In this document: one piece after another, positions 39,101 through 54,100 of the stretch | Layout of the letters: every line of letters starts with the position of its first letter | Position numbering within the stretch: position 1 is the first letter of the stretch | Origin: Temnothorax longispinosus | Taxonomy: Eukaryota; Arthropoda; Insecta; Hymenoptera; Formicidae | Reading direction: 5' to 3' | Assembly: GCF_030848805.1 (NCBI RefSeq) | Contig: NC_092361.1 | Coordinates: 6,324,001 to 6,388,000 of the forward strand | DNA: 64,000 nucleotides | Program-made: the position numbers and the translations under genes | Notes under the pieces: generated by a model | Database searches by the model: none | The model's input: the letters and a program-made list of their open reading frames with translations, nothing else | What the model was told of the DNA's origin: nothing

Positions 39101-42100
39101 TAATAATATCGAACGATTGTTATCTTGTTTAACGCATAATGACCGTCGAAGTTATTTCCGATGCTGGTCTTGGAAAGGCGTCCCGTTTAGTTTCTTGGCA
39201 GAGTGAACGCCAAACAAATCGCTTCGCCGAATTGCATTATTTTTCCCCGAATCTTTGTAATTCGCGAGAAATTGACATCAAAATTTCATCCGCATGAGAA
39301 GTTGAAATTCGTTGGAAAAATGAACGTCGCGATTCGTTCCAAGTGAATAAGCAACGATAAACCGTATTGAAAAGATAGCTGTGGCTCTAGAAATGTCGGT
39401 GCAACGCACGGTTCAAATACAATGAATAAAAATATTTACATAGGATGAATATATAATTGAAAAATGCTGTCTGTCGATGACGTCAATGCACGAAATGTCA
39501 GAATCCTCTTTATGGAAATTTCTGTTTGACTCGAATCGTCGATATATCTATAAATATATTAAAACAACACTCGATCACAATATTGAAAAATGAGAATTGG
39601 TTCTCTGTATAGAACAGATATCTGTAGAACCGACACATTCGCAACTTCTTTTTCGAGGTGGATGACGTAAGTGCCAAGACGTCCTCGGTGCATAAAGAAT
39701 ATATGGGTGCACGTACATATGCTGCACGTGGCGAGGGTATGTCTATATATACATATACACATATATGTGTGTATATATATAAGATGGCGAAGAACAAACG
39801 TGTGAGAAAATAAGGACTCACCTTCGGCACAATACCACCGCCGCCGCCACCGGACGGTCCGCGAGTCGGAGCCACGTAGAGGCTTTCGGTGCGCTTAGGC
39901 TGCCCAGGACTCGGCAGAATGTCCTGTCCAAGGCCACGGTTTTTTATGAGAGCCCCCTCGAACTGACTGGGCGTCGGCGCGTTGTACGTCGGCGTCGCGG
40001 CGCCGCTGCCTATCACGGAACCGTTCAGCGGCGTCCCAGCTCGTATCGCGCTCGGGGCTCTCGTCGATCTGTTGATCGCAAAATAAAATGATTATTTTCA
40101 ACGAACCGAGATATTTCAGTTCTTTCCTCCTTCTACAATAAGAAAAAACATTTACGATACTCTACAAATTTCTGAATGGAGCTCTAAATTTAGATCTTTC
40201 TACGAACCATGACGCGTATACGATATCGGGCGGTAAATAAAACAAATGTTTTTGAATGTTAATCGATGTGCCGATTCAGATGTTACTCACCTGTCGAGCA
40301 TGTCCGGAGGTGGGTTCGATATGGTTTTGTCGACGGATGGCTGTCTCGATCCAGTCAACCGGGAATGCGCTCTGGCATAACGATCTACGGAACTGTCACG
40401 ACTAGGTGGCCTCTTGTAGTGGTCCAGCCTACAACGTAATAATCGCTTAAAATTCAATTCGTCACATTTATAATCTCAAACAGTCAAACTATCTAAAAAT
40501 GTTCTGAAATTTGCAAAATGCATCTTATACAACGTTGATTCGTTTTAAATATGATATCGAATAAGCTACGGTGTGTTGAAAGTTATATAGAAAATTTACT
40601 AGAAATATTAAAATCTTTTTAAATCGTTGTGTACGTTTGCTTGCACAAAAAACACGTCGGACCTGTCGTTTAGCGTTTGGCCAATAGTGCCAGGTCGATC
40701 CTGAGGACTCAGGACTCTACTATTTCTTCGTAAACTCGTGGAGCTCGGCGGCCTCGCCGCATCCATGATACCATCAGGCTGGTACTGCGACGGATGCGTT
40801 TGTTGCGCGTACATCGACTGTGAATTGTACTGATTCATCTGGCCAGGCCCATATTGATTGGGTATTGCCGTCTGAAATCAATTTCACGTTGTTCTAAGAG
40901 TTTCTCAGGACTACAATAAACTACCAATTGTGATTTTAATCGTAGAACAAATACATGAATGGGTCATATTTCAAAATGTTGCTCAAAAACTATATTATTT
41001 TTAAAACATCTACGTTTCTAAGATAAGCGATACTGCTGTGAAGAATCCTGTATTTGTTCGACGTTGCTAGGGGCTACCAAATTTTGCAGGCTCATCGATT
41101 TGATGAGAGTAACGATTGATTGTACATTTGATCGACAAAAGAAGCATTGGGCCCCTATTTAGTTGTTACATCTAACAAGTTTCAATTATCTTCAATAATA
41201 GCGTTACTCGTAGCTCAACTAGTTATCACCACCCAGAACAATACGGATGTAAACAAATATAATTAAATGCTGAAGTTGTCATATTAGTCATTACTGTCAT
41301 TAGTATTGCGACACTATTAAACTCGCCGGTGAAACTAGACTCGCACGCAGAAACTCATTGAGTTGCTTACACCATAAAACTGCGCACCAAATTGATTCAT
41401 TTGGGCGAATGTCATGGAATCGTATATAAACGGTGGTCGCGGACACGAGATCTAGAAAGAAACAGAGAGAAACACGGCATTGGCATAGGCACACAAAAGC
41501 GGTAAATCGTAACGAGTAAATCGAATTATTGCGCGATGTGGAAAGCTGCGTGCGCGGAAGCTAAGAAGGGCCGAGGGGAGCAACACTGCGAGTCACCTGC
41601 TGACTGGGATAAGCCTGCAAATTTTGGAAGTCGTGCGACCCGATTGGTTGCTGCTGTTGCTGTTGTTGCTGATAATCGGGGTATTGCTCAACCTGAGGTG
41701 GATTAGCCGGTTGATACTGGTACGGATTCTGGACGAACTGCTGATGCTGCTGGCTGTACTGGTTTGGTTGGTACTGATTCGGTATACTGTTCGGGTAGTG
41801 GCTCACCGGAGCCGGGTTCTGCGACTGCTGCTGATACGAATATTGTTGGTACGGATTCTGACTGGTCAGCGAAGTCTGCTGTGCGTTCACCTGGTGCGCC
41901 AGTGGTACCTGATTGGGTATTTGGTTTTGCGGCAGCTGATTCTGCGGCAACTGCTTCATACTGGTCCTACGTATCGACTGCATCACGCTGCTGGCGGTGT
42001 TATTCGCCGCGGATGCTGGCGTCGCGTTCGTCATCGTCGTTATCGCCGTCGTTGTGGGATCGACGGCCAACGAGGCGCTCTTGATCGGCGTGGCGCCGCT

Positions 42101-45100
42101 GGGATGGTCCACGCTGGTCGTCTTGTGCAGGATGCTCTTGCTCGGCACAGAATCCTGCGGCGGCGGAACATACTTGGGTATCTCTCTGTTTCGCAACCTT
42201 TCTAAACCCGGCTGTCGGAAATCCGGCGCGAACTGCCTCGCCGTTTGCTGCGCTAGTTCGGAGTCCTCTCTGGCATGTTCGGCGGCGATATCGGCCAGCT
42301 CCGCCTTACCCCGCGCCGTCGCCGTCCTGGAGATAGCGATGTCGGCTTTTTGCAGGGCGATCTTGCTCGCCCGCTGAGCTGCACTTACCGCCGCCTCTAT
42401 CCTTTCACGAAACTTGGCGGATCTGATCACGAAGAGGTGCTTCTTCTTTTGGCTGGTAATAAGCACATTGTTCTTGTACTTTCCCTCCTCCTTGTTGCCG
42501 TCGCGGAACGTAGTGACACCGTAACCATATTTGCGATTGTTGAACCATTCGCCTTCATATCGCAGCCCGTCACTTCTCTCGGATATGCCGAAGCCGGTCC
42601 TCTTATCGTTCTTCCATTCTCCTAGGTACGTCTCGGTTACCGACGCGTCCATCTGTTCGTCCTGTGAATCGACGTCATGCGATTAACTACGCGTTATGCC
42701 GATAATTCTTTTTAATTTTAAAACTATGTTACAAGTTAACTTTATTGTCAACGCTATACGCGTCTCTTGATATAAGCGGTATAAGCGGATTTAACAGTCG
42801 CGGAGAAACAGAATTAAAATCCGATTAGAGGTTTGTCGAGTCGCGAAGTAGCTGAGGAACGTAAGTACCGTGACCCACCTCGATGACAAAGGACGCATTA
42901 CTGTCTGTGTGAACCGAAGCCGAGGCTTGACTTTGCGAGCTCTCGGTCGACATCCACGATGCCGAGCTTGCATTACTTCTGATACTACCACCAGTGCCGC
43001 GCTTCTCCAAATCTCCCGTACTCCTCTGCTTTCGTATCTTGAGACCCTATCGACAGAATGTTCTTCTAGATAATGCTGCAATTTCTGTTTAATAATCTCG
43101 TGAACGGTTCTTCGCCCCTTCGCGAGAGAGACGCCTTACCGAGAGAATACCCTTCTTCAGGGACTTTTCGGTGAGACTCTTTCTCCGGGCGGGTGGATCG
43201 TCGCTCCTGGCTTTCAGGACGAAACCCCCCCGGCTGTCGTCTACGCGTCGATCTCTCCTGTCGGTGGGTTCCGGCGTTGGGGCGACCGCTGGTCCTCCGT
43301 CGGCGCTCCTTAACGACGTCAAGGACGCTCTCACTTGTTTCGGTGGTTTGTAGTGGCTCGCCAAACCGAACGGCGCGCTCGCCCTCACCCCGTATCCGTG
43401 CCGCATGCCGCGAAGCCATTGGCCTTGATAAGTACCTACAAGATCATCCATGTAACGCAACAGAAATAGAATCAGCTAGGAGTTGAAGGCGGAACGTTCC
43501 ATCGGCAAATTACACGCCACCCTGTCCATTAGGACTGATGGAATTATTTTTCATGGAGCTAACACATAAATCTCTCCACGTGATTTAATATACTTTATTT
43601 CGAGGTTTTCAAGTATTACATTGAGGCGAAAGTTTTATCGTCTCTCTATTACATTTTGTATTATATATATATAAGTTAGATCTCCGGAGTTCTTTGAAAA
43701 GATGATTGAAAACATTTATTTCCTCTTTCTTAATTAAAAAAAAAAGTTTTATTGAAATTAACGATTTCGCTTCAACGCGACGTTGTTAACTTTATTTCGA
43801 ACTTTATTTGACAGATGAGATGATAAATCTTTCGCATCAGGTTAATAATGATCGATGATCAAGTCGTCATTGTTCGGTGATGATAAAGATGAAACTTTTG
43901 CAAAGGTCAACATCTTTTGGGGTAATCGAGCGGAAGCGCGAAAAATGCGAAAAATTTGCCGGCAATGCGTCAAAAATCGGAAGTGGCACGTCAGTCGATT
44001 ACGACGAATCCCCGGGGTTGCCTGCACTCAGCAATAAGATGTATTGTTTTTGCCAAAACGTGATCGTGTTTCAAAATGTTTCGCGTGAGTCACGATGTAC
44101 GGGCGAGCGATTACGCGCGACCCGCTCGGGGATGGAATGCGTCCAGTTGTGCGTGTGGGTGCGTACATTTTCGGAGAACGTGTGAATTCCGAATCGATGG
44201 AAAAAAAAACCACTGGAGGAATTCGACACAAATTCCGCATGAAAGACGCATAACGCGAATGGACGCGTGATTAATTCGTTCCGCGAATTAACGACGTCGC
44301 GCTTGTTACTTTCACGATTTACGTAGTTTGTATTTTTAATAGCCGTCAATATTGCATGCTATTACGTATTATCGCCTCCATCTTCTAACAAGTCATCGTC
44401 AGACCTTATCAACAGCACGCAAACTCAAGCGTTCCGCCGTGCATACTGCGAGCGCAGACCGTTCTTTCGAAAGAGTTTATTCCATTATTATTCCATTCCG
44501 CGTTGAATAGCTCGCGTCCTCTGGACAAGGTATTGCGGTCGCAGCGAAAAGTTTCGGCCCGACATTTATTGGCATGCAAACCAAGTCGCTCGTATGCATC
44601 GCGACGACGCGTTGATGTTTCGGTTGCACTGGAACGGGATGCATCACGTTTTTCTTCTCTGACACAATTTAGCCGTGAATGCATACAAGGTGTGCTGTCG
44701 CCATTCATATTAATAGCCGATCTCTTGAATTTTCGATTTTGATTATTTTTTTATTTAATGTATATTAAAAACATAAAAGTGAATAATAATAAAAACGAAT
44801 AAGTTTTTTCTCAATGGTCTGTTTAACGCAATCCTTTTGATTTCAATTGATTGATTTTACTTCAGGAATCTTTATACAAACATGTAAATATAATATATAC
44901 AATTTAATGTATAAACTAAATAATATTAAACCAAGATATCAGAAATTGGTTCATTTCTACTTGTCAGTTAACATCGAATTAATATCGACAATTAGAGAAC
45001 TTCCCTCGTGAACGAGGGTCTTCTGTCGAATTCTTGCTTTGCAAAATTGCACGCAAATTCAATTCGTCAAGGAATCTGTCATTAGCAGGCACACTACGAT

Positions 45101-48100
45101 GTTGACGGGATACCCTATATACGGCGACGCCAGGCGTCTCCCCTCTCTTCGCGACGACAGAATATTATTTCGCTAGCGTTTAAGCAAGTGGGTCACGCGG
45201 CGGTTCCCGGCGTTCACACAAGACGCCCAATGTACACGAACCCTCGAAATTGCCGTCGCGGCAGCGGCGGCGGTGCCAGTCTGAATGCATACCTCACGTT
45301 TTCAATTAATTTTTAGGCACGGCCGTACACCGTCGTGAAAAGCGCACGAGCACGCGTGTGCGCGTGTAAATGTTCAAACATTACGCTCCTCGACTATTCA
45401 CAATAGCGAAATCCCTCTGCATTATGAGCTACCTCGTCGAGTCGAGTCGAGTCGAGTCAGGGTAATGAGTTTTTACTCGGCGATTTTCTCTGAAAGATTC
45501 GCACGCGCGTTGCCCACGCCATGAATTATTCTTACGGCGCGAAAGAGGAAGTTGTTTCTTCATTTTCGAAGAGAATTATTATATAAAAGTTTCTCAATTA
45601 CTTTTTCCCTCCCCTCGCTTTCGATTTTCCATTTCGAGGATAAGCGCGATAAATTCATTTTATACTGACGTACATATACGTCCTCTATTAATTTCAGATT
45701 TTAGTACATATTTATATTTACAACGCGCGCGTATCTCTGTAGTTTTGCAGTACAGTATACATTTTCTTCATATAAGCTCTCCAGTTTGCCCTGGCACAGT
45801 TAGAACGTTTCTCTTTCTCTTTCCTTTTTCCTCTTTTTCTTCATGCAAAAGATTTATGATTTTAAGTTCACCGTACAAATCTATGGATCGATTTAGGAGA
45901 CATCCACTTTGTGCAGACCGTTCGTGTTATCGAGGTCAGTTCGGGTTGTCAGCCGCGTGGAGACACAGTCTAGCACGAGGTCCCGGGGTCTTTTAACGAA
46001 TTTCGAACAAACGTGGCTTTCGAACAAGACGCCGTCGAGTCTGACGAAGACATTAACCGAATAGCACTACATAGTAAGTACATCGCGGAAAAGTGGATCG
46101 CGCCATAATATATCGATTCGCGTATCCGTCAGCAACGACCCAAATTAATTATTGTTGAGCTTCTAATTCTCATCGTGTTAATCTGCGCCACGACTGTCGA
46201 CGGTGTTCTCGTTAAAAATCGTTCAATAAGCAAATAGTTTAACTTCGTACAAATTATCCAGCGATGCGGATCGTCGCGGAAGTTTCCCCTCGATCGGATC
46301 GATCTCATGCGAATCAATTATGAATCAGGAAATGTCGTTTCGAGTTGATATTTGAGTACCCAATGACATTTATTCAGCATACATTCCACGATGCATTATT
46401 TTGTAAATTGTGTTTAGTCAGGCGTTGTTTTTTTGTATTTATTACACTTGCTGCAACGTGTGTGGGACGATCGATAGTCCCCACAAATTTCATTTCCCGG
46501 TAGACTACTGGTAGCGCAAGTCGAGTTTAACATAGGACGAGTTTAACATGGAATAGGGGGGGTCATCCTGGCATATATCTGTCATGTAGAAGGCACGAAA
46601 CGGGAGCCTTAATTTAACCGGAGCGTGGTTTCTACCCGTCGATATCCAACGTGAAAAATAATATGCGAACTTGGCGTTTCAAAATTTATCGCCAGCGTCT
46701 GCTGGCCATTATCCAATATGCGTCCGCTTTCCTTTTAAAACACGAAGAGTCATACGGCTACAGATGACCGGACCTTTTGTTGGTGGATTAAGGCCGAGGT
46801 AGAACAGCCGTGAGGACAATCTCTGGAGGGTGAACCCAAAGACGCCGTACGGTCCTGATTCGCTACATGGCACTGGCTAGCCTGCCTGAAATAGCACGGC
46901 CATCTTCCGAGATGGTGGTGGGTTGCACGTGCATCGAGACGCATCTCGGTGTTGGTGAGAATTGGCTGTGCGAGCGTATTTCGGTCCGCAGCCTCCACCA
47001 GATCGTCGCAAACCACCCTAACGGGTCTGTCGGTCGTCCCAACTTTTATGTTACGTCCCTCTGTCTGGGGAGGGTGGCGGGAAATCTAGGCAATACACGT
47101 GTCTTTAAAAGAGAAAAGAAAAATAAAAGAAAAACCACCGGACAATATCTTCATCTATAATTCTACTTTTGCGTTGCCTCGTACATCGTACAAGTGGACT
47201 TTGCGGAGACTGTTCCACATCACGCGGCTCTTCGGAACTTGATGACTCAAACTCTATGATTATGAAATTTTATTTTAATATAATTTTTATTATATATATA
47301 TATAGATATGAGATTAATATATTTTTACAAAAAATTACTATCTCTTTTTGTTTCTTTTGCGAGCGATCTGAATGAGGCGCGCATGAAATATGGAGCAAAA
47401 CTATGCGCTTCCGTCTGAGCCTGGCCGCTTACGTTTACGGCGTAATTGGCACTGGATAATATACGTTTCGGCTAAAACCCGTTTGTTTCGAAAAATATAG
47501 CACACTACTTTTTTATTGATCACAATATTCGTGCGTCGTTGCATCCTATGTGGCTTCGATCCGAGCGCCATGCGTGCTACATATATGATTACATAGCTGT
47601 GCATTGGGTTGCCGAGCGTCGTTGCGATAACAAAGTGGCATACTTTTTCCTCGTCGCGCCGTCTGGCCACTTGGAAAGTTTACCGAAATAATACCACGAT
47701 ATTATCACAATTGGCCAAAAAAACTGAATTTCGCTTTTAAACCTCGCATTACGAATCGTAAAGTACGCGCTTGACAAAATATTGGTTTTGCGATTAAACG
47801 TAGATAACTATTAAATCAGACATATTTGCAGCTTTCGCGTTCGGTCTTTTCTTGCACCATTGTTATTGTCTTCAGATTCACGGCTGTCCTTGGCATTAAT
47901 TAAAACGCCGTTTAAAATTTGCGTCGGGTTTTTTTTCGCACGCAACCAGCAGCGGCGAGCTCTCGTGTGACGTAAGGAGTGTGACGTCCAGGAAAAATCA
48001 GGAATAACAGCCGAGCTGTATAAAGTGGGTAAAAGCGGCTCATCAAGGTAACCCACGCCGGTATAATATTAACAGCTCCGTATCCCATATACAGTCGCTA

Positions 48101-51100
48101 TTTGCATAAAGGGTTGCGGGTTGCGGCACGCTCGCCGGGGGCAAAAAAAAAGTAGATTACGCGGCCTTCTGTTACAGGCACGCGCGCGCACGCGAAATTG
48201 TTCAACTCTCTCTGTTTCGCTTGTTTTTTGTACGACGCAGAACGAGACGTCGCGGTCATCCCCGTTGCATATACGACGACCTGGTCACTTATGTGATGAC
48301 CTGTCGGACGATTCGCGCGGTGTAACTGAGTTACATGGGTCCTGGGGGTGCCATCTTTTTCTCCGTCGACCGTCGACTGTAGCGATAGTATATTGTAAAC
48401 TATAATCGCCAAGGTCCCCCAACGGGACGTGAGCGCTTCGTACAAAATGCTCCAAGTTTTTACGTCATTTTACGACTCGAAGGAAGAAACGTTCTATGTA
48501 GATGCAGAGAACATTTGTCGTTTTATTAAGTCGCAGCGTGATATCGTTTGTGTTCTCGGGCCAAGATATCGATCTATTTTCCCGACGTTCTTTTCCTTTC
48601 GCGCGGCGATGTCTTTCTCTCCGTTACGCTCTAATTAAATTCCAACGTGTCGCGCGAACTCGAGCCGGCTTGTGCCGCGCGGATGACTCGCCGCGGGAGT
48701 TTGCCATTCCTCCAAAATAATTATTGGCCCATAAATTATTTCGCGATATCCGTTGCACCCGGTGCGACGTGCGACTCCTGCAGCTTTCGCGCGACGCGCG
48801 CGCATGTGCGACGCGAGCTCTCGAGGATGAAAGCGCGCATCCTATCGTGAGATCGCGGCTAAGTCACGGGCGATTTGTCAGGAAGGCGTGGACGGTTCAA
48901 GAAGTCTATTAAACACAAGGGTCTGGCGATTGATATGAGAGGGTGAGAACGGGACGCGGGCGGGGAGTATCGATATGTTGTTGCACGTCTACCCTCTTTC
49001 CTCGTTTTCCGATCGACATCAGCGAAGTTCTCGCGCGCTCGCATCGACGCGCACGCGTCGGCGTCAGTATTTATAAATAAATACCTCGGCCACGTGCCAC
49101 GGGAGAAATGGAATGGCGTTCGGAAAGTGCCTTAACTCGATCAAGAAGCTTAAAACGAGCTTATGCGCGTATGTACGCACGTATATGGAAGGCATGGGCG
49201 GAGGAAGCGTTAAGGTGAACCGTCAGGAGCTACGCGTGAATGAGAAGAAAAAAGCGTGTCTATAAATTATTTTCTTAGCAACGCAACGAGTCGCCCCCTC
49301 TGTATATTCAAACCGTGAAAACGTAACGGCGAAATCATTCTATATGTTCTCGATCCTCATCGCGCGATGAATCACTCGTTACTTTCGGCCATTCATATCC
49401 ATACGGCCGCGGCGCGGGCGTTTCAGAGAAATCGTGCGGATAATGTATCGCGATGGAAACGCGAAACGTGGGACTACGAAATGTGTACCTATGAGACATC
49501 CGGCTTGAAAATCTCATTCCTGTAAGCGTTATGCGTGGTGTACGCGCGTGATCCTCTTACGTGAAACAGCTCCCGAGAAAAAAGATCGATGATGCGGCTC
49601 GGTGAAGAAAATAAAGTGAAATGCCTTGACTCATCCTTGTTTAGTGTTTGTGTGCCGAAACGAGCGCGATTTTCTGCTTCCACAAATACCCTTTAGCCCC
49701 GGAGCCTTTAATTAAGGGACAATAATTGCACGCGCGTTGATTCCCCCTCCCCGTGTCTCGGCGCCGATAAATCTCGACATTTGCTCTTCTTCGTCGTGGT
49801 TTGCGGCAACACCAACTGGGTGACGTTCATCAACTCGGAGCGGCAGTTTCGCCGCTCGTGCACGCTCCTCGAGACACCTCGCACATTTTTCAAAGGCATC
49901 GTTAAGGGAGTATGTTAATTCGCGGTTAAAAGCCGGGTCGCCTTCGCATGCGGAGGAAATAACTCATTCTCGCGGGAAATAACTTTCGGAAGCGCGCATT
50001 ATCGCGCACCATCGTTATCCAAGTGATTAAGGAGAAGCTTCTTTTATTCAAATAAATAACCGGGTAGCACGGCTTGTGCATCAGCGAGGAGTGGTACCCG
50101 CTTCGTAATTGTGTTAATTCTAAATTAATTACAACAGACTGGAATTATGGCATGTAACGACAATCACTCATTCGAGATGTAATTACGAGACGAAAGATAT
50201 TATCGTTACGTAATGATTATGCAATTTAAAGCGATGCAATTAAATGATAAGCGCGAATGCCGCGTCGGTTTGCATTTTGTCAATTATTCGACAGGATCGA
50301 GGATCGAGAAGCCGTGCGAATAATCACGCACGATATTTAATAATAATCACGCAAAAGTTTTTCGGATTCGGAAAGTATAAAACCGGAGCAATTCAAATTC
50401 GTTGAAACGTCGAAATATAAAGCTGGGATTTCAAACGACGCACTGTCGTCGGTTGTATCAAAGATACACAGCGAAACATAGACTGCTGATGTTTGCATGA
50501 TCGTCGATACGTTTGCGTTCACGTGTCCCGATTCACGTGTCGCATTTTGTGTACGTTAAAAGAAGCGAATGCGTGCCGAAAGTACGTGGGAGTATATAAT
50601 TCAGAGCGTACAATCTATGCGCATCTATAACGTGTTTAACGATTGACTTTGCTTTTCTTGTTTTTATTGCAAGAGCTTTTTAGAAAATATAGAACTGTTT
50701 AAACTCGTTTTTGGATTACTCGTCAAACGATATTCTAAATTATCCAAAAATCTGTAAATAATAGCAAAAATTCTACGCCCAACTTAAATATTTAAAGAAC
50801 TCTGTCACGCTCGTTTTTCTCGCCTCCACTCCTGTCAACCACAAATTACATGAACGTGAAATGATTAACGTATGCTTAGATTAATTTAGCTATTATGTAT
50901 GTTACGTAAATGCAATCATGAATGAAAATGAACGAATTACTCCGGGCAGGTTGTAAATATTGACTGGTGATGTGAAATGACAAGAGGAAATTCATGACGG
51001 AAAATACAACGGAGATGTTCGATCGGGGGGTTGACGAAGGGGGAAGAAAAATAAATGTGTAAGCCGTAGCTAAACGGACGCGGAGACGTCCGCCCTGGTA

Positions 51101-54100
51101 TAATGGAATCTCGAGTGAGGGCACGAAAGAAACCAGAGCGCTGCAACGGCAACGATGTGACGGCTGCGAGAGCAGCGCACACAAACGGGACCGGAGAAGG
51201 AGTAGATTTTATTTCAACGTAGAAGAGAGCCGTGCTCTGCACACGACGCCGCGGCCGGTAGAATCGGCGGGCGGAGAGCGGAAAGAACGTGGGTGACCTT
51301 GACCCACGGCAGAGAGGTTCAAACCAGGAGGTGAACCAACCGGCGCCTTCGCGGAAAAGTTGGGCGCGCCCGCGCGCGTCAGGGTAGGTGGAAACCCTCG
51401 TCATGTTTACGTGGACTCGCCCTTTTCCACGCGACATGCATACACGTGCTGCACCTTGCTCGTCCCCCGCTTCTTCTCTCTTGTTATCTTGTTTCGCGAC
51501 GTCGTGTAGCGATGCCGGGGTGATCGAAATCTTAATCTTTGGAAATCTCTCCGGAAGACATTCAAACAAACGTCTATATATTGTCTTCGGTGTGAGAATT
51601 TACACTCGTCAAAGGAACACTGACTAACGAAGCACTTTAAATAATTAACCGATTTTTTAACCCGTTACGATATCGTCGACTCTGCGTCACAAGCCAAATG
51701 TTCGCGTGTTTAAAAAGCTTCGAAGTGAGTGATTTCATCTTCGAAGATAATCTTCAACGAAATAGATGTAATATAATAGCAGATGAAGTAAAATTGATGG
51801 AATTAATGCGTGCTTGACAATAAATTAGTCGTATCAAATTAGAGAATTCGGATATAAAAAATGATTCGTCCCCCGTAGGGTGAATTGAGATAATTTGGCG
51901 GCATTCTTTCCTAACGACAGATTAATCTGATGTAATACCGAATCACTTTAATTTACTCCACAGGATGGGGTATTTTAACATGAATCATTCGACGATATAG
52001 GGTGTTCACTTTTCTTTCGAAAAGATCCGACTGATGTATTGAAAATTGTTCAATCCGTTGGCAATTATTCTTGTTCTTTCTCGGAACGTTTGTCGGCTAA
52101 GCATGATGCATACACCGGTATGGCGTACATAAACCGCGTTCTTCACGATAAACGCCCCGACATCCGGTCCATTCACGATAGGAGACTGCCGTCAGTGCCG
52201 TCCCGGCAGTTTGATTTCGCGTCGAAATAGCGCGCCAGCACTTCACTTATCTCCGTTGCAAAGGGCGAGAAGAGATGGAAAACATTCGAAAGAGGATGAG
52301 AAAGAGTGAGCGTGGCTGGTACTGGCGGATATGTTTTATCGTAATTCATTCTGCCCGATGTTTCTTGGCGTTTTATATAGACCCTGAACGATCAGGCTGC
52401 TCGCATTTTTCAGGTGTTAGGTCGGTCCATCTTCAGAAAATTGTAATGGGTAATAAGGGATATATATATTATCCGGGAAGACAAATATATTTCGAAACGT
52501 ATTACGTGACAGAAAAAGGGACGGTTAAATCGACCGCGATCTAGCGGGAGGGGTGAAAGAGACTTATAGTGACTCATTAAAGATACATTCGAACTGTATA
52601 GCATTAAGTCCGATCGGGAAACCTGTGGCGTTTGATAAATATCGAGTCGACTGATTCGCGTCGAGCGATCGGACGTGCTATTTTCGTTGCGAGCATAATG
52701 TACGCACGCGTGTTCGACGTGACGTGGCTGTGTCAGAGCATTTCCAGTTTCTAAATTCCGGTGCCTCACGCGGAAGATCTCGATGATCAGCGATCGGGAT
52801 GCTTCAGGAATATTATACGAGATAAACTCATTAGAGGGAGGATATCGCACAACGCAGAGTCTCTGCATTTAGTTTGCCTACGTTCCAATCGTCTCTTCCA
52901 AACAGTATGAAGGAATCGCGAGAATATCGTCTTCGAGTTTACGTGCAGTTTCGAAGTATTTCGTAGCCGTGAGATGAATAACGGCGAAACTCTTCCGCGC
53001 GGAGTTACGGGAGGAAATTTCCCATTTGGTTTACTCGCGATCTTTTCACAAACACGCTGGAGATCCGGCATCTGTCGCGAACGGTCCGAATGAGAGCAAG
53101 TTTATCCCGAGAAAAACGGCAGGTCTGAGAACGCCATAACGCGTTTAATTAATACGTCGGTAATATTTTTTGTTACGCGAATGTGCAACGCCGCGATCTC
53201 TTACGGTAGATAGCACGTGAATACTTTATAATGTTTCACCAGCGCTAATCGATCCGTTAGACAATAGTCCTTCCTCGCTGGTCGTAGTGAATGGCATGTC
53301 GTTTATTCGTAACTAGAGCGACTACAGAAAATTGCCTTTGACGATATTTCACGTTAAATGAATTCGCCAAATTAGAATTCAACAACGGGGAAATTATGAC
53401 CAAATCGATTAACGACGTTTAAGATGTATTGAATTTTGAGATGCTGCTTGCGATAGCGGGTGAGAAGGTGAGAAGCTGCATCGTGCAAGAGGGGGATGTC
53501 CTATCGGAAAGAAAAAAAAGAAGCGAATAAACAAGTTGTAAGGACTGGAGCGAGTAAGAATCTATCGAAGGTCGCATCGATTTTCAGGAACGTCGCAATC
53601 GTCGCGCGGCAGAATCATCAATCCTGGCACTCCTCGAGAAGACTTTCCCTTCACAGGCGATATTGATCGAGCGGCGTTATATCTGTTGCGATTGTGTTTC
53701 CCCACGAGCTTCATTTACGTCTGATTTACGACAATAAAAATCGAATACCTTGTCATTGATTGATCCACCCGTAGGACCGATTCTTTAGACGCGATTGAAT
53801 ATAAGTATTCCTTTTATGTAATTTTAAAAGTGGATAGCGTTTCGAGCAAAACCCCGCGATAATTCGTTCGGCAATGGCATCTTTGTAAGCAGAGAAATTC
53901 GAGGCGAAGAAGAAGATCGCTCTCTAAATACTGCATCAATTTTTGTAGACGCATCTCAATTGCGTCAGGTCGGCCATCAATCTTGGCGCAACTAAATATC
54001 TCACTGACTGAGATAATGCGAAATCGACGACGCGTTCTGCCACATTCGTTTCTTGTTTTGTTTATTTATCGCATTTCCAAGTCAACCTCGCGAAGCTTTA

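Larger units (their letters stand above)
30974..39821 (-). other. Junctophilin intron 9
   Basis: 8.8 kb, mostly AT-rich. Besides the alternative exon at 32559-32729, it contains a GC-richer plus-strand frame behind a good acceptor (31902-32106), a 93-codon minus-strand frame (35364-35645) and a duplicated 24-bp word near 34.6 kb. A moderately GC-rich stretch at 33.06-33.48 kb could be a promoter for a short transcript, but no core element was recognised. Confidence 0.7.

Noticed and set aside
41624..42205. 193-codon plus-strand frame, Leu/Arg-rich
   Set aside because: It is the antisense shadow of junctophilin exon 5; the Leu runs come from Gln codons read backwards.
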